This document shows, piece after piece, positions 1 to 7,513 of a stretch of 14,417 nucleotides of DNA (position 1 is its first letter; every line of letters starts with the position of its first letter). The DNA is taken from assembly GCA_041746415.1 (NCBI GenBank), contig JBGTHB010000067.1:1-14417 (forward strand). The letters are read 5' to 3'. The notes below the pieces were generated by a model that made no database searches, was not told where the DNA came from, and saw only the letters and a list, made by a program, of their open reading frames with translations. The position numbers and the translations under genes are program-made. The DNA comes from JBGTHB01 sp041746415. GTDB lineage: Bacteria > Pseudomonadota > Gammaproteobacteria > Coxiellales > Coxiellaceae.

Positions 1-1281
1 TCGAAAATAGTAGAGCACGAAGCATTAAAATCACAGTTAACTGCATCAAACGAAGCATTGCAAAAAGAAAAACAACCTAGCGCTGAACAAAAGCAAAAAG
101 ATAAAGCTAAAAGCACCACAGCCAATTTAGAGCAACAACTCTCTCAGGCCAATGCCACTATTGCTCAAAATAGAGAAATAAATTTGTTACTCATGCAGCT
201 AGTGAACCAACCTATTTTAAATACCATTACACGATTTTATTATTGGCTTTGCGCATTGGGCAACTTAACAAACGAACAACAACCAGCAAAAAACGCATGC
301 GACGCTTTACTCAAGCCACTCGCTAAAAAATTCAGTCCGGCGTTTAAACCAGCAGCACAAAAAATAAAACTAACTAATACAAAATGGAACCAACAATTAG
401 CCGCATTGATTATGGGATGCAACACAACTAATGCTGACTTAGCTGAAAATTTATCGCGCCATTATTTGCTACCAGATAATTTTCCTGTGACGTTGTTGCA
501 AACATTAATAGAGCTAAAAAAAGAACTTGGTGAAAATTACGAGGTGATATTACAAGGCAGCGCTTTGAATAATTACGCTACGGCTTCGGATGTGGATGTG
601 CTTGTCATCTGTCATCAGCAAGGCGAATGCGAAGCCACACGCAATGATGTGAACAACGCTATTAATAAGGTTTTCCAGCAACAGCCTATTTCAGGTTTCA
701 TACCAGCTCTTCACGTTGAAAATTACGCTCCATTTTCTTTTAGGGAAAAGATGATTGATATCACCCTTTATCACCAACCCCCAGCTCCAAGCAAACGCTG
801 TTTTACTTCAGCCAGTCCTGTTATGCACCTCGAGTCAAAGACGCAAGTAGAGCGTCCCACTGCTGCCGCAAAATTTGTGTGCGACAACACAGTTGATTTT
901 ATTAGTGAAGCTGACTGTAAGGAATTGACGACTTTAGTAGCCTATTTCAACGCACTACTCAACGTGCCAAACTATACAATGGATGAAACTTACAAAATTA
1001 ATATCAACTACCTGGCTTATTTGCTCACTCACCTGGCTAAAGCAGAACATCGCGGCCAAGCCATTGCTGATGCGGTAAGGTGTAAAACATTACCACTAAT
1101 GCAGTGCCGTCCATTAATTTTAAATCTCATTAAAGACAACTGCATCCGAAAATACCCAGGCCGGGAAGGTGCGATAGATGAATTTTTTAAACGTAATCTA
1201 ACCCTAACCAAACGCAGTATTTTTTCTGCTGCTGCACCTGAATTTAGACCTGCGGCTCAGGCACTAGCTTGCCGGTCTTAA
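1..1281 (+). CDS. Coiled-coil protein with a nucleotidyltransferase-fold domain (5' partial)
   Basis: The reading frame is open from the first base, so the gene begins upstream of the window; 426 codons are visible. Residues below are counted from the window's first codon. Residues 1-60 are rich in Glu, Lys and Gln and look like a coiled coil. Residues 181-203 carry the signature of the DNA-polymerase-beta-like nucleotidyltransferase superfamily: G186-S187, then S196-D197-x-D199 followed by a hydrophobic strand. D253 in a following strand (IDITLY) is well placed as the third metal-binding carboxylate. This resembles terminal (poly(A)/poly(U)) nucleotidyltransferases, but no typical PAP-associated or HEPN domain is evident in the C-terminal 170 residues, so the substrate is unknown. 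It need not be catalytic on RNA. The stop codon lies inside the 3' end of convergent rlmN (38 bp overlap). The fold is fairly certain; the function is not. Confidence 0.8.
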   Translation, partial: SKIVEHEALKSQLTASNEALQKEKQPSAEQKQKDKAKSTTANLEQQLSQANATIAQNREINLLLMQLVNQPILNTITRFYYWLCALGNLTNEQQPAKNACDALLKPLAKKFSPAFKPAAQKIKLTNTKWNQQLAALIMGCNTTNADLAENLSRHYLLPDNFPVTLLQTLIELKKELGENYEVILQGSALNNYATASDVDVLVICHQQGECEATRNDVNNAINKVFQQQPISGFIPALHVENYAPFSFREKMIDITLYHQPPAPSKRCFTSASPVMHLESKTQVERPTAAAKFVCDNTVDFISEADCKELTTLVAYFNALLNVPNYTMDETYKININYLAYLLTHLAKAEHRGQAIADAVRCKTLPLMQCRPLILNLIKDNCIRKYPGREGAIDEFFKRNLTLTKRSIFSAAAPEFRPAAQALACRS

Positions 1282-2350
1282 GCCAGCGCACGTGGCGCCC
1301 CGTCTTGTCAGTAAACTCACCTGCCAATTGGCCACATGCCCCATCCACATCTTCGCCACGCGTGCGGCGCACACGCACATTAAATCCTGCGTCAATTAAC
1401 GTATTTTGAAACAACGTAATTGCCGCATCTGTCGAACGCACATAATGTGTTTTGGGAAATGGATTAAACGGAATTAAATTAATTTTACACGGCACATTTT
1501 TTAATAACTGAATAAGTTGCTGTGCGTGTGCTAAATGATCGTTAACGTCGTGCAGCATCACGTATTCAAACACCACCATACGTTTTTTTTGGCCCTTAAA
1601 ATAATCGCGACACAACGGAATTAATTGTTCCAACGGATATTTTTTATTGATTGGCACCAATTCATTGCGTAACGCATTGTTCGGTGCGTGTAATGAAACG
1701 GCTAATGCCACCGTACTGTCTTGTTGCAGTTGCTTCATCGCCGGCAACACACCAGAAGTGCTTAACGTCACGCGATATTTCGATAAACCATAGGCTTGAT
1801 CATCCAGCATCAGCGCCATAGCGGCCACCACCGGTTGATAATTTAATAATGGTTCGCCCATCCCCATCATCACCACATTAGTCAGTGGATTGGCATTTAA
1901 CACCCGTAAACGATTGCGCGCTAAAAACACCTGCCCAATAATTTCAGCCAGCGATAAATTGCGATTAAAGCCTTGTTTGCCAGTCGAACAAAAACTGCAA
2001 TTTAAACCACAACCCACTTGTGAGGAAACACACAACGTGCCGCGATCGCGATCAGGAATAAACACCATTTCAATGTTGTTACCTTCAAACAGTCGTACCA
2101 ACCATTTAATGGTGCCGTCTTGTGAAACTTTTTCGTAACTGATTTCGGGAAAACGCACTTCTGCCACGGTAGTCAGTTTATCGCGTAAGGATTTGCTGAG
2201 ATCACTCATTAACGCAAATGAGGTGACCGCTTTGTGGTGTATCCATTTCGTAATTTGCTTGGCACGAAACGCCGGTTCGCCCAATTCTTTTAAAAACTGA
2301 GCGAGTTGCGTTGAGGTTAAGTCCGCTAAATTAGTGACTGAAGATTTCAT
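1244..2350 (-). CDS. rlmN: Dual-specificity 23S rRNA/tRNA adenine-C2 methyltransferase RlmN
   Basis: This is a radical SAM enzyme that methylates C2 of A2503 in 23S rRNA and of A37 in some tRNAs. The protein has 368 residues, the usual family length. C114-x3-C118-x2-C121 binds the iron-sulfur cluster. C107 (in TLCVSSQ) and C339 (in EDVDGACGQL) match the cysteine pair used in catalysis, C339 being the methyl-carrying one by alignment with E. coli. MMGMGEP at 161-167 is the SAM-binding GGE-like motif. The chosen ATG gives the standard N-terminus. A longer frame reaching 2485 only runs antiparallel to no known domain and lies inside ndk. The start lies 20 bp inside the end of ndk, so the two are probably translationally coupled; only a weak AAAGAA precedes it. 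The pilF/pilW gene often found next in Gammaproteobacteria is absent here. Confidence 0.97.
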   Translation of the reverse strand: MKSSVTNLADLTSTQLAQFLKELGEPAFRAKQITKWIHHKAVTSFALMSDLSKSLRDKLTTVAEVRFPEISYEKVSQDGTIKWLVRLFEGNNIEMVFIPDRDRGTLCVSSQVGCGLNCSFCSTGKQGFNRNLSLAEIIGQVFLARNRLRVLNANPLTNVVMMGMGEPLLNYQPVVAAMALMLDDQAYGLSKYRVTLSTSGVLPAMKQLQQDSTVALAVSLHAPNNALRNELVPINKKYPLEQLIPLCRDYFKGQKKRMVVFEYVMLHDVNDHLAHAQQLIQLLKNVPCKINLIPFNPFPKTHYVRSTDAAITLFQNTLIDAGFNVRVRRTRGEDVDGACGQLAGEFTDKTGRHVRWLKTGKLVPEPQV

Positions 2351-2756
2351 TTTCTTTAAAAAAGAACGCAATTTCTTGCTGAGCGGTTTCTGGGGCATCC
2401 GAGCCATGAACCGCGTTGGCATCAATGGAATCAGCAAACATAGCACGGATAGTACCGGGAGCCGCTTCCTGCGGATTGGTGGCACCCATTAACTCACGAT
2501 TTTTCATGATGGCGTTTTTACCCTCTAACACTTGCACCATCACTGGCCCTGAAATCATAAACTTCACCAGTTCACCAAAAAATGAACGCTCTTTATGTAC
2601 AGCATAAAACTGTTCCGCCTGTTCTTTGCTTAAATGCAGCATGCGCGCCGCCACAATGCTAAGACCGGCATTTTCAAACAGTGAGTAAATCTGTCCGATA
2701 ACGTGCTTGGTTACCGCATCCGGTTTGATAATTGATAACGTGCGCTCTACGCTCAT
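2331..2756 (-). CDS. ndk: Nucleoside diphosphate kinase
   Basis: This enzyme transfers the gamma-phosphate of ATP to nucleoside diphosphates through a phosphohistidine and balances NTP and dNTP pools. The protein has 141 residues, the normal length. It opens with MSVERTLSIIKPDA, the standard Ndk N-terminus, and contains the active-site segment around HGSDAPE, where the histidine is phosphorylated. The ATG at 2756 follows a strong GAGGAG Shine-Dalgarno 8 nt upstream, which decides against the TTG further out at 2771. A consensus promoter lies just upstream. The gene is first in an ndk-rlmN unit, with the 3' end overlapping rlmN by 20 bp. Confidence 0.98.
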   Translation of the reverse strand: MSVERTLSIIKPDAVTKHVIGQIYSLFENAGLSIVAARMLHLSKEQAEQFYAVHKERSFFGELVKFMISGPVMVQVLEGKNAIMKNRELMGATNPQEAAPGTIRAMFADSIDANAVHGSDAPETAQQEIAFFFKENEIFSH

Positions 2757-2791
2757 AATAGGTCTCCTCAATGAATGTGAAAATTTTGCCC

Positions 2792-2819
2792 ATTATAAGA
2801 GGTCACACTCGAATGTCAA
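2792..2819 (-). promoter_or_regulatory. Sigma70 promoter of ndk-rlmN
   Basis: Read on the minus strand, this is a perfect TTGACA (2814-2819), a 16-bp spacer, and a perfect TATAAT (2792-2797). The predicted start is near 2785, giving a leader of about 30 nt that contains the GAGGAG ribosome site of ndk. The fit to consensus suggests strong constitutive expression. Confidence 0.85.
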
Positions 2820-3038
2820 AACAAACTTACTTTCTTGCACTTATTTCAACGACTTAACTGCGCAAAGGGTTTGATATTTAAGACGGTAGATCGCCGCGCT
2901 CGATGACGCGCTCGCGAAGACGGAAAAGAAAGCTCATGTCATTACGCTTGGATAATCCACCATATGATAGCTGATTACCCGGATAATCGGCTTTAATGAA
3001 ACTAAATTACACCATCTAGCAGCTCAAATGCGAAGCAA
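2820..3038. other. Non-coding gap between ndk and fic
   Basis: About 220 bp with no supported gene. It holds a GC-richer patch with a direct repeat of CGCGCTCG (around 2897-2913), two copies of GGATAATC (2950-2957 and 2981-2988), and the inverted repeat 2969-2992 listed separately. No T-run terminator for fic is visible. The patch could be the remnant of a lost gene or a dispersed repeat; a single window cannot tell. Confidence 0.5.
2969..2992. repeat. Inverted repeat downstream of fic, related to the fic operator
   Basis: AGCTGATTA, six bases, TAATCGGCT. The right arm read in reverse is AGCCGATTA, identical to the core of the half-sites upstream of fic; the left arm differs by one base. The spacer is 6 rather than 7 bp. 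As RNA it would form a 9-bp hairpin (one G-U pair when read from the plus strand). There is no T-run on either side, so it is a poor intrinsic terminator. It may be a degenerate third operator or a coincidental hairpin. Confidence 0.35.
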
Positions 3039-4148
3039 TCATAGGTCGAGTTCATAGCGAACATTTCGTCCTTCTCCTAATTTTTTGAAAGCACCCATAG
3101 TGAAAAGCGCTTGCAGATCGCGGGTGGCTGTTGCTTTTGAGGCGCCTGTAATGGTGATATATTTTTTAGCGCTCATGCCACCAACAAAACCCCTGAAACC
3201 TTCTCGTAACATGCGCGCCACAACTTTATGTTGACGTGGGTTTAATTGCTTTTCAAAAATGTTAAAAAAAGCGGATTTTTTTAAAATAAAATTAATTTCT
3301 GCTTCGGCATCGAGAAGCGCCGCTTGAACCGTGTTAATAAAATAGATTACCCAGCTTGTAATTTCGTTTGTTTTTGAAGCGGTATGCAACGCAGCGTAAT
3401 ACGCATTTTTATTTTCTTCTATCGCTTTAGATAGGCTTAAAATGGCAGGATAACCAAATCCTTGTGACAGTGCTTTTTCTGAAATAGCGCGACCAATTCG
3501 TCCATTACCGTCTTCAAATGGGTGAATGCTCTCAAAATACAAGTGCGCAATAGCAGCACGTAGCGGAGCATAATCAATTGCATTTGGTTTTCCAGGCGCT
3601 GTGTCATTAAACCATTTAATAAACTGCCGCATTTCTTTTGGAACTGCCGTTGAAGGTGGCGCTATAAAGTGCGTAACTTGCTTGCCAGGGTGCCCGGATA
3701 TAATTTGCATTGGTTCATGGTGCGTGCGCCAACAGCCAATCGCTAAATGCGATTTGGCCAAGCTTGAAAACAACATGGTGTGCCAACTTAAAAGTGTGTT
3801 GTTTGTGAGCGGCTTATTAAATGTGTCGCGCACATCAATCATCAACTCAGCAAGGCCCAAGGCACGTTTATCACGAACCGCAACAGCACCGTGACCAATG
3901 CCAAGCTTATTTTGAATTGAAGATCTAATATCGGGACGACTCACAAACTCACCCTCAATCTCTGACGTGTTTACGGCTTCTTCCACGAGCAAATTGATAA
4001 TCGTTTCTGTTTTTTGTGCTTCATTTAAATGAGCAATTTTACCTTGGATAAACCCTGTTTTTTCAATTATGGCCACAAGCGTTTTAGCCACTTTTGATAG
4101 GTCATATTGAAAATGAGGCCAATCTGATTTTTGCCAATTGTATTTCAT
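3039..4148 (-). CDS. fic: Fic-domain protein AMPylase (DUF4172-Fic-winged helix), self-inhibited class II
   Basis: Fic enzymes usually transfer AMP from ATP to hydroxyl groups of target proteins. The 369-residue protein has three parts. Residues 3-85 resemble the DUF4172 N-terminal domain of Fic proteins (W-x-x-x-D-W-P-H-F). The Fic core carries the complete motif HPFEDGNGRIGR at 209-220, with catalytic H209. Residues about 300-369 form a winged helix-turn-helix (recognition helix around SKATATRDLQAL). T61-x3-E65-G66 fits the (S/T)xxxE(G/N) inhibitory helix, placed N-terminal to the core as in class II, so the enzyme should hold itself inactive and no separate antitoxin gene is needed; none is adjacent. 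The ATG at 4148 is preferred over a TTG at 4157 because a TATAAT box ends only 8 nt upstream. No Shine-Dalgarno is present. Target unknown. The DNA-binding domain and the operators upstream suggest autoregulation (inference). Confidence 0.93.
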   Translation of the reverse strand: MKYNWQKSDWPHFQYDLSKVAKTLVAIIEKTGFIQGKIAHLNEAQKTETIINLLVEEAVNTSEIEGEFVSRPDIRSSIQNKLGIGHGAVAVRDKRALGLAELMIDVRDTFNKPLTNNTLLSWHTMLFSSLAKSHLAIGCWRTHHEPMQIISGHPGKQVTHFIAPPSTAVPKEMRQFIKWFNDTAPGKPNAIDYAPLRAAIAHLYFESIHPFEDGNGRIGRAISEKALSQGFGYPAILSLSKAIEENKNAYYAALHTASKTNEITSWVIYFINTVQAALLDAEAEINFILKKSAFFNIFEKQLNPRQHKVVARMLREGFRGFVGGMSAKKYITITGASKATATRDLQALFTMGAFKKLGEGRNVRYELDL

Positions 4149-4149
4149 A

Positions 4150-4178
4150 TGAGCCAATTATAGGCTGTAATCGGCTCA
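4150..4178. promoter_or_regulatory. Operator-like inverted repeat 1 over the fic -10 box
   Basis: TGAGCCAATTA, 7 bp, TAATCGGCTCA: 11-bp arms with one mismatch. It covers the fic -10 box, the spacer and the predicted start of transcription, a classic repressor position. It has the same arm length and the same 7-bp gap as the second copy 44 bp away. Confidence 0.6.
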
Positions 4179-4185
4179 AATTCAA
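4157..4185 (-). promoter_or_regulatory. Promoter of fic, probably leaderless
   Basis: On the minus strand: TTGAAT (4180-4185), a 17-bp spacer, and a perfect TATAAT (4157-4162). Only 8 nt separate the -10 box from the ATG at 4148, so transcription should begin at or within about 3 nt of the start codon. This agrees with the missing ribosome-binding site. Confidence 0.65.
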
Positions 4186-4193
4186 ACCATAAA

Positions 4194-4222
4194 TGAGCCG
4201 ATTAGGGCCGCTAACCGGCTCA
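4194..4222. promoter_or_regulatory. Operator-like inverted repeat 2 upstream of fic
   Basis: TGAGCCGATTA, 7 bp, TAACCGGCTCA: 11-bp arms with one mismatch, extendable to 13 bp by flanking A/T and G/C pairs. It lies just upstream of the fic -35 box. The centre-to-centre distance from copy 1 is 44 bp, about four helical turns, so two bound dimers would sit on roughly the same face of the DNA. It could also influence the divergent antiporter promoter about 60 bp away. Confidence 0.6.
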
Positions 4223-4283
4223 TCCCAGCAAGCACACTAACATAGCACGCTAATTTTATTAGCTTTTCGCTGCCAAATTCACT

Positions 4284-4313
4284 TTGTGTCGGTCATAAAA
4301 ACCAGGATATACT
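4284..4313 (+). promoter_or_regulatory. Candidate promoter of the CPA1 antiporter
   Basis: TTGTGT (4284-4289), an 18-bp spacer, and TATACT (4308-4313). The -10 box ends 9 nt before the ATG at 4323, so the leader would be only a few nucleotides. No Shine-Dalgarno is seen in the intervening bases. Confidence 0.45.
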
Positions 4314-4322
4314 CAAAGCAAC

Positions 4323-5918
4323 ATGGAAGCTTTCAGTATCTTACCGTTGATTCTTTTTATCGTCGTGATGGCCACCGCTATCGCGGAACGCATTAACGTG
4401 CCCTATCCATTGCTATTGGTGATCACGGGCTTATTAGCCGGGTTTATTCCTGGCATGCCAAACTGGCTCCCTCCGCAAAACATCATACTGCCATTATTTC
4501 TACCGCCGATTCTGTTTGCCGCTGCTCGGCTTATTTCATGGGATGACATCAAAGACAATGGCGTGGAAATTTTCTCACTTTCAATCTTGCTTGTTATTAT
4601 AAAAACCATTGTCATTGCATTTGTTATTTCCTGGATTATTCCGCAAATGAACTTTGCAGAATCGTTGGTCTTGGGCGCGATTATTTCACCTACCGATTCC
4701 ATTGCTGCCACCACTATTCTCAACAAGCTCAACACTAAAAAACACTTAGTGCGCACATTAGAAATTGAAAGTTTATTTAATGATGCAGTGAGCATCGTAT
4801 TATATAAAGTAGCTGTATTTGTAGTATTTAGCGGCTTTATATATTTAAACGCTATCACTTACGACACCATCATGGGCAGCATTGGCGGTATTGCTGTTGG
4901 TTTAGTGATGTCTTATCTAGCAGGCATAATTATTCAACGCTTTTTGCGTGACTCAGAAAATGAATTACCTATTATCATGAGCTTAATCTTGGCTTATGTT
5001 TCCTATATCGTTGCTGAAAAATTTCAAGTTTCAGGCGTGTTAGCGGTCGTTGCCGCCGGATTATTTCATCGCCACACTGAACGCCACGTACACGCACGCA
5101 CACGCCTCAAGGAAAAATCCGCTTGGGATACGTATATTTTCTTTTTAAATGGTCTCGTGTTCACCGTTATTGGTTTGCAGTTTCCCCTCTATCTTAAAAA
5201 AGTCAGTTACCTACCACTCACTCAATTAATTTTATTCCCACTGGCCACCATTAGCATAATTATCTTATTGCGGTTTGTATGGACCGCTGGCACACAATAC
5301 CTAAGCATGAAAATTGCTATTTTAACCAAACGCAAAAAAACGCAACACCAAACATTTTCTTGGCGCGATATTATTATTTCAACTTGGTCTGGCATGCGCG
5401 GCATTGTATCATTAGCTTTAGCGCTCGCTTTACCACTGCAGCTCAGCCAAACCAATGCGTTTCCTAATCGAGAATTGATTATCTTTCTCACCATTATTAC
5501 TATTTTATTTACGTTAATCGTGCAAGGATTAACGCTGCCATGGCTGGTGCGTAAATTAAAAGTAGAAAAAGACGACGATAAAGCTTTACATGAAACAACC
5601 ACTGTCTTTAAACAGCTAACCAAACTGGCTATAGAGTATGTTGCCCATGCCCACGACAAAACATTTGTTTGCAGCAAAGAAGCAAAACGAATGGTTGATG
5701 AGTATTACGCCAGCCGCTTATTACAATTTCGCTTAGCCAAAGACAGTAAACACGAGCAACATGAATTAAACCGAGCAGCGGAAAAGCTGCTTACAAAATC
5801 GCTTGAGTACGAACGTCAAACGCTTCACAAAATGCTAGCCCAAGGAAAAGTATCAGAAGAAGCGTATGCGCGCATCTTAAGCAAATTAGATCGAGAAGAA
5901 GTGGGTTTTGCCGCGTAG
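4323..5918 (+). CDS. CPA1-family sodium(potassium)/proton antiporter
   Basis: An inner-membrane cation/proton exchanger of the monovalent cation:proton antiporter-1 family (YjcE/NhaP-like), serving pH and salt homeostasis. The 531-residue protein starts with the usual short periplasmic end followed by about 12 hydrophobic segments up to residue ~410. Family landmarks are present: S122-P-T-D125-S in the unwound helix, E149-S-L-F-N153-D154 (the ion-binding ND pair), and W355-S-G-M-R-G360 with the following SLALALALP. Residues ~413-531 are charged and helical and should be a cytoplasmic regulatory tail of the kind found in this subfamily. The third residue of the TD motif region is Ser rather than the common Pro. 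The gene is transcribed divergently from fic and ends 3 bp from the convergent MFS gene. Whether Na+ or K+ is preferred cannot be read from the sequence. Confidence 0.93.
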   Translation: MEAFSILPLILFIVVMATAIAERINVPYPLLLVITGLLAGFIPGMPNWLPPQNIILPLFLPPILFAAARLISWDDIKDNGVEIFSLSILLVIIKTIVIAFVISWIIPQMNFAESLVLGAIISPTDSIAATTILNKLNTKKHLVRTLEIESLFNDAVSIVLYKVAVFVVFSGFIYLNAITYDTIMGSIGGIAVGLVMSYLAGIIIQRFLRDSENELPIIMSLILAYVSYIVAEKFQVSGVLAVVAAGLFHRHTERHVHARTRLKEKSAWDTYIFFLNGLVFTVIGLQFPLYLKKVSYLPLTQLILFPLATISIIILLRFVWTAGTQYLSMKIAILTKRKKTQHQTFSWRDIIISTWSGMRGIVSLALALALPLQLSQTNAFPNRELIIFLTIITILFTLIVQGLTLPWLVRKLKVEKDDDKALHETTTVFKQLTKLAIEYVAHAHDKTFVCSKEAKRMVDEYYASRLLQFRLAKDSKHEQHELNRAAEKLLTKSLEYERQTLHKMLAQGKVSEEAYARILSKLDREEVGFAA

Positions 5919-5921
5919 ATT

Positions 5922-7424
5922 TTATTTCGGTTTTTTTATACCAAAAAATACCACCAAAAATGCCGTACAACACACCGCCATTAATGTCCACATCGCTGCT
6001 TGCAAGCCTGCATGCAAAGCTTGATGTAAAATGTAATTGGCCTCAGCCTGGTGTTCTATAAAATAATCCGTTGTCATTTTTGGGTGTTGATCCAAAATAA
6101 TTTGTTTAAAAAAATTAATGCTCTCTGCGGTATTAAATTTTGGGTAGGCATGCAACACAACACTCAGTTTGTTTAATGAAGCAATAAGAAAAATTAAGGT
6201 CAATAGCGAAGCCCCAATCGCACCGCCCAACCAACGCATCATCATGCTTTTACCAGTAGCAATGCCGATTTTTGTAGCAGCGATGTATTCCATCCCAGCC
6301 GGCAAAGAAACCGAGTTAATGGTAACAAAACACATACCAAACAACATAAATGCTGCACCCAAAACAAAATGTGATGGCAACACGGGTAGCAAAGCCATCA
6401 TCATAAACGCTATCACGCCAAATGTTTCAGCAAGTAATAATATGCGGCGCGCGTCAAAATGTTGAGTAACTCTACCAATAAAGGGCGCAATAATTACTAC
6501 CATTAAACCAAATGGGACAAACATTTCACCTGACTCGATGGGTGTCATGCCCATCACTTGCTGCATGTATACGCCATAAATCAGCACCCAAGAAATAATG
6601 ACAAAATATAATAAAAAGCCAACAATATTAGCACTTAAAAAATTACGCACTTTAAACATCGCAAACTCAATTATTGGATTTGCAAAGCGTCTTTCATGCA
6701 CTACAAAGAGGATTATTGCCAACACCATAATTAAAATGGTTATTAGCATAGGGAGTGACAATAACCCCCACCCATGACCTTGACTGAGTGCCATATTCAA
6801 TGAAAACAAGCTGATCGCCAGTAACACAATGCCTTTCGTATCAATTTTTTGATGCGTCTGCAAAGACATGGTGTGTTGCGGAATACCATAGTAAATCGCA
6901 CCTAACGACAACAAGCCAATGGGAATATTGATTAAAAACACCCATCGCCAACTGTAGAGATGAATTAAATAACCACCAATTAATGGCCCCAGTACCGTGC
7001 CAGCCGCAAATAAACCTATGACACCTGCCATCCAAGCAGTACGTTTTTTTTCTGGAATAAAATACATAACAGATGACACGGAAGCAGTGGACATAAATCC
7101 AGCCGCTATACCTTGAATTGTTCTACCGACGATAATTAACCAAGCAAAACTCGAACAAGCAATTAGCAAAGAACTTAATACGAACAGAACCATACCAAGA
7201 AATAAGATTTTACGCGCCCCATACAAATCACACAGTTTTCCTGCTGCCACTATAAAACACGAATCACCAATCGCAAAAGCCGATAAAAACCATTGCAGCG
7301 TAGTCATGCCTACATTCAGTTCTTTAGACATCGGCTCAACCGCAACACCAATGGCTAAAAAATCAATGCCAATTACGAAAGAACCAATGGCAATAGCAAA
7401 GAAAAACAATATCCGTTTATACAT
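5922..7424 (-). CDS. MFS transporter, DHA2 (14-TM) drug:proton antiporter family
   Basis: An inner-membrane exporter of the major facilitator superfamily. The 500-residue length and hydrophobic pattern fit the 14-helix DHA2 group (EmrB/QacA type). Visible motifs: D21 in the first helix; motif A as G62-K-L-C-D-L-Y-G-A-R71; motif B as R101-T-I-Q-G-I-A-A-G109; antiporter motif C around G137-G151 (GLFAAGTVLGPLIGG); and SWRWVFLINIPIG at 158-170. These support drug or metabolite efflux by proton antiport, but the substrate is unknown. The ATG at 7424 has AAGGA 6 nt upstream. No EmrA-like membrane fusion partner or adjacent regulator gene is present. The stop codon lies 3 bp from that of the convergent antiporter, with no terminator between them. 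Confidence 0.92.
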   Translation of the reverse strand: MYKRILFFFAIAIGSFVIGIDFLAIGVAVEPMSKELNVGMTTLQWFLSAFAIGDSCFIVAAGKLCDLYGARKILFLGMVLFVLSSLLIACSSFAWLIIVGRTIQGIAAGFMSTASVSSVMYFIPEKKRTAWMAGVIGLFAAGTVLGPLIGGYLIHLYSWRWVFLINIPIGLLSLGAIYYGIPQHTMSLQTHQKIDTKGIVLLAISLFSLNMALSQGHGWGLLSLPMLITILIMVLAIILFVVHERRFANPIIEFAMFKVRNFLSANIVGFLLYFVIISWVLIYGVYMQQVMGMTPIESGEMFVPFGLMVVIIAPFIGRVTQHFDARRILLLAETFGVIAFMMMALLPVLPSHFVLGAAFMLFGMCFVTINSVSLPAGMEYIAATKIGIATGKSMMMRWLGGAIGASLLTLIFLIASLNKLSVVLHAYPKFNTAESINFFKQIILDQHPKMTTDYFIEHQAEANYILHQALHAGLQAAMWTLMAVCCTAFLVVFFGIKKPK

Positions 7425-7440
7425 GCGCTATCCTTGTCTG

Positions 7441-7465
7441 CTTTGCAAAAGAAGCTTCTGCAAAG
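7441..7465. promoter_or_regulatory. Inverted repeat in the MFS gene leader, candidate operator
   Basis: CTTTGCA, 11 bp, TGCAAAG: perfect 7-bp arms around an inner GAAGCTTC palindrome, 17 bp before the MFS start codon. On the minus strand its outer edge touches a possible -10 box, TAACTT (7463-7468, preceded by TGC), so a bound protein would block the start of transcription. It could instead act as an mRNA hairpin near the ribosome site. Confidence 0.35.
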
Positions 7466-7513
7466 TTAGCACATCTCACAGCCTGCATAAACTACAAACG
7501 AAAACGGCAATTA

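Noticed and set aside
2351..2485. Longer N-terminus of rlmN, reaching 45 codons into ndk
   Set aside because: The known RlmN N-terminus begins at the ATG at 2350 and the extension is only the second frame of ndk.
2878..2937. A 19-codon minus-strand frame (MSFLFRLRERV...) in the ndk-fic gap
   Set aside because: Very short, no ribosome site, compositionally explained by the GC-richer repeat patch.
2950..2988. Two GGATAATC copies as the start of a CRISPR or tandem array
   Set aside because: Only two 8-bp copies, no repeat-spacer periodicity and no cas genes.
3039..4148. Fic as a toxin with a separate small antitoxin gene
   Set aside because: No small adjacent frame carries an inhibitory motif; the motif is inside the Fic protein itself.
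4249..4267. GCTAAT-TTT-ATTAGC followed by four T, resembling a plus-strand terminator
   Set aside because: Weak AT-rich stem, short T-run, and no plus-strand gene upstream that would need termination.
4403..4858. 151-codon minus-strand frame inside the antiporter gene
   Set aside because: Antisense to a clear CPA1 coding region, low-complexity composition, no start signals or recognisable domain; the similar frame at 5222-5677 is rejected for the same reason.
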